Source of the DNA: an uncultured Planctomycetota bacterium
GTDB lineage: Bacteria > Planctomycetota > UBA1135 > UBA2386
Direction: 5' to 3'
DNA: 10,341 nt
Assembly: GCA_903925435.1 (NCBI GenBank)
Contig: CAIYFF010000421.1
Coordinates: 1 to 10,341, forward strand
Shown here: positions 1 through 5,886 of the stretch, one piece after another
How the letters are laid out: every line of letters begins with the position of its first letter
How positions within the stretch are numbered: the stretch's first letter is position 1
The notes under the pieces: generated by a model
What the model saw: only the letters and a program-made list of their open reading frames with translations
Told to the model about the DNA's origin: nothing
Databases searched by the model: none
Made by a program: the position numbers and the translations under genes

Positions 1-305
1 AGCAGCGGGGTGAGGTGAAAAACCGCCACCCCGCCCAGGCCCTCCTGGCGGCTGAGGTGCACCATGTGCCGCAGGGTGTTTGCCTCCAGATCCCGGCCGT
101 TGGCCCGCAGGGCGAGGCCGGCCACCACCTGCCGGCGCCGCTCCGGCGGCAGGTGGCGCAGATTGGCCCCCAACACCTGGCGATAGGCACGGAAGGAGGG
201 GCGGTAAAACTGGGGGATCAGCAGATCGACGCCGCCCTGCCCAAGCCAGGAGGCGCTGTCTTGCATCAGCTGCCGCAACCCCGTGGGCCAAGGGGCTGGC
301 GAGAG
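1..305 (-). CDS. GHL10-like glycosylhydrolase fragment (partial at both ends)
   Basis: On the minus strand one frame stays open from about position 310 to the window start without a stop. It reads as a protein piece containing LSPAPWPTGLRQLMQDS, then SWLGQGGVDLLIPQFYRP, then VVAGLALRANGRD, and ends near GLGGVAVFHLTPL. The order 'SP..., short helix, W(L/V)xxGxVDxxxPQxYR, later a GxxxF strand' is the pattern of the C-terminal half of the barrel in family-10-like glycosylhydrolases (GHL10/DUF187), which are frequent in cyanobacteria. The catalytic N-terminal half is absent because the reading frame stops making sense where the alanine dehydrogenase begins. The protein end lies beyond position 1. 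The plus-strand frames over the same bases are Pro/Arg/Ala-rich and resemble no family. Family assignment is from memory of the motif, and cyanobacterial origin is an inference. Confidence 0.5.
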
Positions 306-311
306 GCACCA
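300..311. other. probable chimeric junction
   Basis: Left of this point the only sensible coding is minus-strand glycosylhydrolase sequence, whose frame still reads plausibly (LSPAP) up to about 302-308. Right of it the only sensible coding is plus-strand alanine dehydrogenase, which enters at about its 38th residue. Two genes in opposite orientation are each interrupted at the same ~10 bases, so this is a breakpoint rather than a gene boundary. No direct repeat, insertion-sequence terminus or tRNA is visible at the seam. A metagenome-assembly misjoin is likelier than a true rearrangement. Confidence 0.65.
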
Positions 312-1306
312 GCGCAGGCCTGGGCGCAGGCATCCTCGACTCCGACTTCGAGAAGGTCGGCGCCAAGATGATGGCCTCGGCAGCCGACGTCTACGGCGGC
401 AGCGAGATGATCATCAAGGTGAAGGAGCCGCTCCCGGCGGAGTATCCGCACATCAAGAAGGGGCACCTGCTGTTCACCTACTTCCACTTCGCCGCGAACC
501 GTGAACTCACGGATGCGATGCTGAAGTCGGGAGCGAACTGCTTTGCGTACGAGACCCTGCAGGTCGGTCGCGCGCTGCCGTTGCTGACGCCGATGAGCGA
601 AGTGGCTGGCCGCATGGCGGTGCAGGTCGGCGCCGTTTGCCTTGAGAAGCACATGGGCGGCCGTGGCATCCTGCTCGGCGGCATCCCTGGCACCGAGCCC
701 GCGACGGTTCTGATCCTTGGCGGCGGCGTCGTCGGCACGAACGCGGCGAAGATGGCTGCGGGCCTTGGCTCGCGCGTCGTGCTGATGGACCTCGACCTCG
801 ACCGTTTGCGCTACCTGTCCGACGTGATGCCAGCGAACGTGTCGCTGCTGCACAGCTCGCCAATCGCGATCCGTGAGCAGTTGCCGCACGCAGACCTCAT
901 CGTCGGCGCCGTTCTCGTGCAGGGCGCTCGCGCGCCGCGCCTCGTGCGCCGCGAGGACCTGAAGTCGATGAAGGAAGGCGCTGTGATCGTCGACGTCGCA
1001 GTCGACCAAGGCGGTTGCATTGAGACCTGCAAGCCGACCACGCACGCAGACCCGACGTTCGTCGTCGATGGCGTGCTGCACTACTGCGTCGCGAACATGC
1101 CCGGCGCCGTGCCGCGCACGTCGACGTTTGGCCTCACGAACGCGACGTTGCCGTGGGCCAAGAAGCTCGCCGCGATGGGCGCTGCAAAGGCCGCGAAGGA
1201 TCCAGGCCTCAGCACCGCAGCCAACGTGCTGAATGGAGTCTGCACGCACCAAGGCGTCGCGGAAGCGTTCGGCATGAGCTACAGCGCTCCGGACAAGGTC
1301 CTCTGA
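305..1306 (+). CDS. ald: alanine dehydrogenase, 5'-truncated
   Basis: This enzyme interconverts L-alanine + NAD+ and pyruvate + ammonia + NADH in the cytoplasm. Visible homology starts at GTSAGLGAGILDSDFEKVGA, which aligns with residue ~38 of the usual ~371-residue enzyme, and about 333 residues follow to the TGA at 1304-1306. Family landmarks are present: the substrate-binding Lys region IIKVKEP (~410-430), the catalytic His in FTYFHFAA (codon 485-487), LTPMSEVAGRMA (~586-621), the Rossmann glycine motif LILGGGVVG (~710-736), the catalytic-Asp region VDVAVDQGGC (Asp codon 1004-1006) and NMPGAVPRTST. The canonical N-terminus (of the type MIIGVPKEIK...NRVALTPAG) is missing. In-frame codons upstream of ~305 encode unrelated Pro/Arg-rich sequence overlapping the antisense glycosylhydrolase fragment, so no genuine start can be given. 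The first in-frame ATG, at 368, lies well inside the fold. uppP follows 20 nt downstream. Confidence 0.93.
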   Translation, partial: GTSAGLGAGILDSDFEKVGAKMMASAADVYGGSEMIIKVKEPLPAEYPHIKKGHLLFTYFHFAANRELTDAMLKSGANCFAYETLQVGRALPLLTPMSEVAGRMAVQVGAVCLEKHMGGRGILLGGIPGTEPATVLILGGGVVGTNAAKMAAGLGSRVVLMDLDLDRLRYLSDVMPANVSLLHSSPIAIREQLPHADLIVGAVLVQGARAPRLVRREDLKSMKEGAVIVDVAVDQGGCIETCKPTTHADPTFVVDGVLHYCVANMPGAVPRTSTFGLTNATLPWAKKLAAMGAAKAAKDPGLSTAANVLNGVCTHQGVAEAFGMSYSAPDKVL

Positions 1307-1326
1307 CGAGCGGGGTCTCGTTGCCC

Positions 1327-2157
1327 GTGAGCCTCCAAGATCCCGCATCGCACATCTCGCTGCTCGATGCGGTCTGGCTCGGTCTGGTCGAGGGGCTCAC
1401 GGAGTTCTTGCCCGTGTCGAGCACGGGCCACCTGATCGTCGCGAACCGATTGCTCGGACTCGCGGAATCGCCGCTGACGATCGGCATCCAACTCGGCGCG
1501 ATCTCTGCGATCCTCGTTCTGTATTGGCGGCCCCTCTTCGATGCGCTGCGCGGTGCAGCATCGTTGCGTGCAAGCGAGCAACCCAACCTGCTGCTGCAGA
1601 TCGCGGTGGCCGCAGCGCCTGCCGCGTTGCTCGGGTTGCTCTGCGACGATTGGATCGAGGAGCGACTGTTCTCGGCTGAGTTCGTCGCGTTGACGATGGC
1701 CGTGGGCGGCGTGTTGCTGCTCTGGGTCGAGCGCCTGGTCCGCGGTCGCACAGCGCGCGTGGATTCGCTGCTCTCGATGTCGTACTCGACGGCGCTAGCC
1801 ATCGGTGGCTTCCAGTGCCTTGCGCTGTTGCCAGGCACGAGCAGGTCCGGGGCAACGATTGCGGGCGCGCTGTTGCTCGGCCTGACGCGAACGGCTGCCG
1901 CGGAGTTCTCGTTCTTGGTGGGCTTGCCGATCCTCTACGGCGCCGGCGTGCTCAAGCTCGCCAAGGAATGGGAGCTGGTCTCGGGGCCGCTGCTGATGCC
2001 GATGGTGGTGGGCACCTTTGTCAGCTTCGTGTCGGCGCTCGTGGTCGTGAGGCCGTTCGTGGCCTTCTTGCGCGCGCACACGTTTGCGCCGTTTGCCTGG
2101 TATCGATTGCTGGGCGGAGCGCTGCTGCTTGCCCTCTGCGCTTCTGGCGCGATCTGA
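1327..2157 (+). CDS. uppP: undecaprenyl-diphosphatase UppP (BacA family)
   Basis: This integral membrane phosphatase removes one phosphate from undecaprenyl pyrophosphate, regenerating the lipid carrier for peptidoglycan and other surface polymers. Its activity also gives bacitracin tolerance. Both family signatures are present. The N-terminal EGLTEFLPVSSTGHL (Glu22 and Glu26 from the chosen start) contains the conserved ExxxE, and PGTSRSG (residues 169-175, with the catalytic Arg173) is followed by the usual hydrophobic helices (LLLGLTRTAAAEFSFLVGLP). Length is 276 residues, against a typical 265-280. GTG 1327 is chosen. In-frame TTG 1321, 6 nt after a GCGGGG stretch, is an equal alternative adding two residues, and the frame stays open back into ald without homology. 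The 20-nt gap to ald suggests cotranscription, although no functional link is obvious. The gene ends convergently with the minus-strand operon. Confidence 0.93.
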   Translation: MSLQDPASHISLLDAVWLGLVEGLTEFLPVSSTGHLIVANRLLGLAESPLTIGIQLGAISAILVLYWRPLFDALRGAASLRASEQPNLLLQIAVAAAPAALLGLLCDDWIEERLFSAEFVALTMAVGGVLLLWVERLVRGRTARVDSLLSMSYSTALAIGGFQCLALLPGTSRSGATIAGALLLGLTRTAAAEFSFLVGLPILYGAGVLKLAKEWELVSGPLLMPMVVGTFVSFVSALVVVRPFVAFLRAHTFAPFAWYRLLGGALLLALCASGAI

Positions 2158-2169
2158 TCGCTGGATCGC

Positions 2170-2198
2170 GCGGATCCTGATCCGCTGAGTCAGCGGAT
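2170..2198. terminator. overlapping palindromes between convergent genes, probable bidirectional terminator
   Basis: Two perfect inverted repeats share one arm. GCGGATC (2170-2176) pairs with GATCCGC (2179-2185), and ATCCGCTGA (2180-2188) pairs with TCAGCGGAT (2190-2198). The stretch CCGCTGAG (2182-2189) is also exactly complementary to CTCAGCGG at 2211-2218. The site begins 12 nt after the uppP stop and lies 13 nt before the end of the opposing small gene, where a shared terminator is expected. No T-run follows on either strand, so it is not a textbook intrinsic terminator. Confidence 0.45.
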
Positions 2199-2211
2199 GC
2201 GCAAACGCAAC

Positions 2212-2469
2212 TCAGCGGCGGTAGCCGAGGCTCTTCACGACGTGCAGGACTTCGCTCCAGCTCGGGAAGTTGCGATTGTGCTCCTTCTTGAAGCGATCGA
2301 GCGCCGCGATGAACTCGAGCACTTCTTCATCGACGGCAAGACCCATCGACGTGCTGCGGCCAGCGTCCTCTCCGTCGTCATCCTCCAGCGTCGCGGTCGA
2401 GGACGCAGCGTCGGAGTTGGTCTTCTTGCGGGGAGTGGACTTCGTGCGGGTCTTCTTGGCGCTGGCCAT
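2212..2469 (-). CDS. small basic protein of unknown function (85 aa)
   Basis: I do not recognise a named family. The protein has two parts. An N-terminal tail of about 45 residues is rich in Lys/Arg/Ser/Thr (KKTRTKSTPRKKTNS) and then acidic (EDDDGEDAG), and is probably disordered. A compact C-terminal segment, residues ~46-85 (VDEEVLEFIAALDRFKKEHN...SWSEVLHVVKSLGYRR), looks like two amphipathic helices with conserved-style F-P-x-W-S-E-V-L and LGYRR motifs. This suggests a small helical module, perhaps helix-turn-helix-like, with a nucleic-acid-binding tail (inference only). It starts with ATG 6 nt after the mtnA stop, so it is probably translated from the same transcript. It is the last gene before the convergent terminator. 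The patterned C-terminus supports a real gene. Confidence 0.75.
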   Translation of the reverse strand: MASAKKTRTKSTPRKKTNSDAASSTATLEDDDGEDAGRSTSMGLAVDEEVLEFIAALDRFKKEHNRNFPSWSEVLHVVKSLGYRR

Positions 2470-2475
2470 GACCCG

Positions 2476-3588
2476 TCATCGGCACGCCGCCAACGCTGCC
2501 TTGATCGCCGGTGCGAACGGCGGACGCAGGATGCCTTGGTCCGTCACGAACGCGGTCGCCAGCGCCGCAGGAGACACGTCGAACGCGGGGTTGCGCGCGT
2601 CGATGCCTGCCGCCGCGATCGAGGATCCCATCAGGGTCAACACTTCGGTCGCAGCGCGCTCTTCGATCGGGATCTGCTGGCCGTGCGCGAGGGCGCCATC
2701 GAAGGTCGACATCGGCGCCACGACGTAGAACGGGATGCGATGCACGCTCGCGGCAAGCGCGATCGAGTAGGTGCCGATCTTGTTCGCAAAGTCGCCGTTG
2801 CTGGCGATGCGGTCCGCGCCGACGAACACCGCCTGCACGGCGCCGCGCGCGATCATCGCTGACGCCGCAGAATCCGGGATCACCGCGACCGGGATGCCCT
2901 CTGCCGCGAGTTCGAGCGCCGTCAACCGCGCGCCTTGCAGCAATGGCCTGGTCTCGTCGGCAAGCACAGAGAAGCGCGTGCCGCGGCGATGCGCCTCGAT
3001 CAGGCATCCGAGCGCCGTGCCGATGCCACCGCAGGCCAATGGCCCCGCGTTGCAGTGCGTCAGAATGGTTGCGCCGTCGTGCACGAGCTCCGCGCCGTTG
3101 CGAGCGATCGCGAACGTGGCTTCGGCGTTCTCGCGATCGATGCGCGCGGCCTCCGCAAGCAGCGAAGCCACGTCGTGGTCCTTTCGCATTCGCGATAGAC
3201 AGCGATCGAGCGCCCAGCGCAGATTGACGGCAGTCGGCCGCGTCGCGAGCAACATCGCCGCTACATGCCGCGCCGTGTCGAGCGAAGCGGGACCCTCTGG
3301 CGCGATCGCGCGCACGCCGAGGTAGAGACCGTATGCGGCAGCGACGCCGATGATGGGGGCTCCACGGATCGCAAGGCGGAGGATCGCATCGGCGACGTCG
3401 TCTGCAGTGCGCAGCTTCAGGACCACACGTTCGTGGGGGAGCAACGACTGGTCGAGCGCGTGCAGTTCGCCATCGATGGCGCCAACCCACTCGAGCGAAG
3501 GCGGCAGCGGCGCGGGGCGAACGGCCGAGGAAACGTCAGCCCCCTGTGCGTCAGCCCCCTGTGCGTCGGCTGCCGGCGGAACGGTCAT
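2476..3588 (-). CDS. mtnA: S-methyl-5-thioribose-1-phosphate isomerase
   Basis: MtnA isomerises 5-methylthioribose-1-phosphate to 5-methylthioribulose-1-phosphate in the methionine salvage pathway, recycling the methylthioadenosine left by polyamine and related syntheses. It belongs to the eIF2B-alpha-like fold. Visible motifs are RGAPIIGVAAAYG (from residue 75), THCNAGPLACGGIGTALG with the expected catalytic Cys at residue 179, DETRPLLQGARLTALEL, VFVGADRIASNGDFANKIGT with the expected catalytic Asp at residue 259, and IPIEERAATEVL. At 370 residues it is slightly longer than usual (~345-360). The surplus is an N-terminal Ala/Pro-rich leader of about 25 residues containing a duplicated AQGAD. 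The ATG at 3588 overlaps the purC stop in the sequence ATGA (3588-3585), implying translational coupling. A small gene follows 6 nt downstream. Confidence 0.94.
   Translation of the reverse strand: MTVPPAADAQGADAQGADVSSAVRPAPLPPSLEWVGAIDGELHALDQSLLPHERVVLKLRTADDVADAILRLAIRGAPIIGVAAAYGLYLGVRAIAPEGPASLDTARHVAAMLLATRPTAVNLRWALDRCLSRMRKDHDVASLLAEAARIDRENAEATFAIARNGAELVHDGATILTHCNAGPLACGGIGTALGCLIEAHRRGTRFSVLADETRPLLQGARLTALELAAEGIPVAVIPDSAASAMIARGAVQAVFVGADRIASNGDFANKIGTYSIALAASVHRIPFYVVAPMSTFDGALAHGQQIPIEERAATEVLTLMGSSIAAAGIDARNPAFDVSPAALATAFVTDQGILRPPFAPAIKAALAACR
3535..3564. repeat. 15-nt perfect tandem duplication inside mtnA
   Basis: GTCAGCCCCCTGTGC occurs twice, head to tail, at 3535-3549 and 3550-3564, followed by another GTC. 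In the minus-strand mtnA frame it encodes AQGAD twice (residues 9-18). The unit is a multiple of three and lies ahead of the conserved fold, so it lengthens a disordered leader without breaking the frame. It looks like replication slippage. Confidence 0.9.
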
Positions 3589-4487
3589 GCGCGTGGCATC
3601 TGCGCGTGGTCCGAGCAGAGGCGGCGTTGGATCTCCGCGTAGGTCGCAGCGGTCTTCGCAATCACCTCGGCAGGCAACTGCGGCGGCGGCGGCTGTTGGT
3701 TCCAGCCGGTCGAGAGCAGCCAGTTCCGCAGGTACTGCTTGTCGAACGATGTGGGATTCGCGCCGGGCTTCACTTCTTCCGCGGGCCAGAAGCGACTGCT
3801 ATCCGGCGTGAGGCATTCGTCGATGAGGATCACTTCGCCATCGAGCAGCCCGAACTCGAACTTCGTGTCGGCGATGACGATGCCGCGTTCGCGCGCAAAC
3901 GCGCGCGCGGTGCGGTAGAGCGCGAGCGCCGCGTCGCGCGCGCGTTCGGCTACGCGTTGGCCAACCAGCTCGACGACGCGCGCAAATGAGATGGGCATGT
4001 CATGCCCGCTTTCTGCCTTCGTCGACGGCGTGAGGATCGGCGGATCGAGTTCGCTTGCGTGCTGCAATCCAGCGCCCAGCGCAACGCCGGAGACAGCTCC
4101 GTCCTTCTGGTAGTCCTTCCAGCCCGATCCTGTCAGGTAGCCGCGAACAACCCATTCGACCGGCATCGGCACAGCCTTCTTGCAGCGCATTGTGCGGCCT
4201 CGCAGCAACGCGCGATACTCGCTGGGCACATCCTGCCACGCATCGACATCGGTGGAGATCAGGTGGTTCTGGCACACCGAAGCGAGCTTGCCGAGCCAGA
4301 ACTTGGATGCCGCCGTGAGCACGGCTCCTTTGCCCGGGATGCCTTCTTGCATCACGACGTCGAACGCGGAGATGCGATCCGTCGCGACGAGCAGCAAGTC
4401 GCCGCCGAGTTCGAACAGCTCGCGCACCTTGCCGCGGCCGAGTCGCTTGCAGAACGGAAGATCGATGGTGAGGAGCGGCGTGTTCAC
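3585..4487 (-). CDS. purC: phosphoribosylaminoimidazole-succinocarboxamide synthase (SAICAR synthetase)
   Basis: PurC condenses CAIR with L-aspartate using ATP to make SAICAR, a step of de novo purine synthesis, in the cytoplasm. The 300-residue protein has the nucleotide-binding start LGRGKVRELFEL (residues ~16-27) and DRISAFDVVM (from 37). It also has both classical family signatures, PMPVEWVVRGYLTGSGW and IADTKFEFG, and then LIDECLTPDSSRFWP near the substrate site. The length (~300) matches the longer bacterial/yeast-like type rather than the ~237-residue E. coli form. The ATG at 4487 immediately precedes the conserved N-terminus. The stop overlaps the mtnA start by four bases, and the lipoprotein gene upstream ends 31 nt before this start. 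No PurR-like operator or purine riboswitch is visible in that gap. Confidence 0.96.
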   Translation of the reverse strand: MNTPLLTIDLPFCKRLGRGKVRELFELGGDLLLVATDRISAFDVVMQEGIPGKGAVLTAASKFWLGKLASVCQNHLISTDVDAWQDVPSEYRALLRGRTMRCKKAVPMPVEWVVRGYLTGSGWKDYQKDGAVSGVALGAGLQHASELDPPILTPSTKAESGHDMPISFARVVELVGQRVAERARDAALALYRTARAFARERGIVIADTKFEFGLLDGEVILIDECLTPDSSRFWPAEEVKPGANPTSFDKQYLRNWLLSTGWNQQPPPPQLPAEVIAKTAATYAEIQRRLCSDHAQMPRA

Positions 4488-4518
4488 GATGCGGGTGTGT
4501 CGGCGTGGCTCGTGCAGG

Positions 4519-5763
4519 TCACTGCGGCGCGCGCTTGCGGATGCCCATCACGTAGTTGATCTCGGGACGGTTGTTGCTGCGGTTCTCGACGACTGGGTCG
4601 ACCACCATCAGCGTGTCGTAGTTGCGCGAGATCGCGCCATGCCACTGCTCGCCGCCGTTGCCGTTGACCTGGAACGTCAGCCCACCGTCGGTCGCCAGCG
4701 TCCACGTGCCTTGGTAGGAGAAGTCGATGCCTTGGTAGCCGACCGCATCGAGACGGAACGCGCCGCCAGTCGACAGCGTCATCTCGCCGACGAAACCATC
4801 CGAGCCCGCATTGGACGGGTTGACGAACACCGTGAAGCCGCCGATCACGTAGGTCCCGAGCACTTGGGACACATCGGCGGGCGAGCCGGGCGCATCGAAC
4901 TTGCGCAGCATGCAGACGAGGCCGGACGCGGTGTCCGATTCGTCTTCGTCGACGCCGAGCAGCAGGTCGCGGCCCGCGGCAGCGTGGTTGAACACGCGCG
5001 AATCCGTCGGCGACCCAGTGTTCGTGTAGCCGACCGTCAGAAGGCACGCGCCGTTGCCTTGCTGGTTGACGTCGAGCACGTTCGTGACGCTGCCGCTGAA
5101 TGCGACGGGCACCGTGCTCGGATCCGAGCCCGACTCAAAGCCGGTGCCCGTGATCGCGCGCGCGGTTCCCGGTGCGCCGGCTGCGATCACCACTTCGCCA
5201 TACGCATTGCGAGCCACCGTCCGCGGCGTCTGCAGCGAAACGTTGGTGAGCATCACATGCGTGGAGAACACGCGCCAACTGCCTTCGAGTTCGTCCTGGC
5301 CAGGCAGCACGCGAGCGCCGACATACAGACCGACCGAAGGCGAGTTGCCGAGCGACACGCGGTCGGTGAAGAACACCTCCGGACGCGAGCCCGCGCCCTG
5401 CGGCAGGATCTGGTAGGAGCCTTGGAACACGACCGTGGGCTCGCGGCTGCCGCCCGATTGGTAGATCGACAGCTCGGACGTATCGCCGAGCGCGTAGCGC
5501 TGCGGCGACGATGGCGACGAGTTGGGCTGCGTCAGCGTGTAGGTGCTGTCCGAGCGCATCTCGAAGATTGCGCTGCCCGAGTTGACCGCTGCTGGCCGCG
5601 ATGCCGCGTTGCCAAAGCCGGGCAGGCCGCGGAACCAGAACAGATGGTGGTTGGCGGCGACGAGCACTTCGCTCTGCGGGACCTCCGTCGAGCCGCCGTC
5701 GGCGCACGAAGCGCACAAGAGAATCGGCGAGAGCAACGCAAGCGAAGGGCGAATCATGGTCAT
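4519..5763 (-). CDS. secreted lipoprotein of unknown function
   Basis: I do not recognise the family. The N-terminus (MTMIRPSLALLSPILLCASC) is a short signal peptide with a plausible lipobox (ASC, Cys20), so the mature protein is probably lipid-anchored in the cell envelope. The remaining ~394 residues are rich in Gly, Ser, Thr and Val with short alternating hydrophobic strands (e.g. GTYVIGGFTVFVNP, GTWTLATDGGLTFQVNG), suggesting an all-beta exported protein. There is an acidic DEDESD patch and Cys residues in GACLLT and LVCMLR. The frame stays open upstream to ~7005, but that sequence is antisense to the DUF3187 gene and low-quality. Three ATGs are possible (5775, 5763, 5757). 5763 is chosen because a candidate promoter places the transcript start near 5780. 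It heads the purC-mtnA operon by position only. Confidence 0.8.
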   Translation of the reverse strand: MTMIRPSLALLSPILLCASCADGGSTEVPQSEVLVAANHHLFWFRGLPGFGNAASRPAAVNSGSAIFEMRSDSTYTLTQPNSSPSSPQRYALGDTSELSIYQSGGSREPTVVFQGSYQILPQGAGSRPEVFFTDRVSLGNSPSVGLYVGARVLPGQDELEGSWRVFSTHVMLTNVSLQTPRTVARNAYGEVVIAAGAPGTARAITGTGFESGSDPSTVPVAFSGSVTNVLDVNQQGNGACLLTVGYTNTGSPTDSRVFNHAAAGRDLLLGVDEDESDTASGLVCMLRKFDAPGSPADVSQVLGTYVIGGFTVFVNPSNAGSDGFVGEMTLSTGGAFRLDAVGYQGIDFSYQGTWTLATDGGLTFQVNGNGGEQWHGAISRNYDTLMVVDPVVENRSNNRPEINYVMGIRKRAPQ

Positions 5764-5786
5764 GCGGGTGCGCATCGAGGTCGGGG

Positions 5787-5814
5787 AGTCTAGCGGCTTC
5801 GCCGTGCGAGTCAC
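5787..5814 (-). promoter_or_regulatory. candidate sigma70-type promoter for the lipoprotein-purC-mtnA operon
   Basis: Read on the minus strand, GTGACT (5814-5809, 4/6 to TTGACA) is separated by 16 bases from TAGACT (5792-5787, 4/6 to TATAAT). This would start transcription near 5780, giving a very short leader before the ATG at 5763. It lies in the only intergenic space upstream of the minus-strand operon. Moderate matches like this occur by chance, so support is weak. Confidence 0.3.
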
Positions 5815-5849
5815 GGCTGCCGACTCGCGCAATGGGAGAAGGCCGCTCG

Positions 5850-5879
5850 TTGCGTTGCCCAAGGCCGGGCAGCTACGGT
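5850..5879 (+). promoter_or_regulatory. candidate promoter of the DUF3187 gene, possibly leaderless
   Basis: TTGCGT (5850-5855) is followed after 18 bases by TACGGT (5874-5879), a TAnnnT -10-like hexamer. It ends 7 nt before the ATG at 5887, so transcription would begin at or next to the start codon. No Shine-Dalgarno sequence is seen in front of that ATG, consistent with a leaderless message. The match to consensus is weak. Confidence 0.25.
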
Positions 5880-5886
5880 GCGCGCG

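Noticed and set aside
80..304. In-frame N-terminal extension of alanine dehydrogenase starting at TTG 80
   Set aside because: It is Pro/Arg/Ala-rich, matches no part of the enzyme, and is antisense to a better-supported glycosylhydrolase frame.
494..498. LSAGQ in the ABC signature considered as an inactivated ATPase (residues 494-498 of the exporter)
   Set aside because: Ala at this position occurs in active ABC proteins, and all other catalytic elements, including the Walker B Glu and switch His, are intact.
266..1348. Minus-strand open frame of 360 codons
   Set aside because: It is an Arg/His/Ala-rich antisense shadow of alanine dehydrogenase.
2378..3490. Minus-strand open frame of 370 codons in another frame of mtnA
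   Set aside because: It is an Arg-rich frame-shadow of mtnA with no family resemblance.
4180..5793. Plus-strand open frame of 537 codons
   Set aside because: It is an Arg/Ala/His/Val-rich shadow of purC and the lipoprotein on the other strand, with no recognisable motif.
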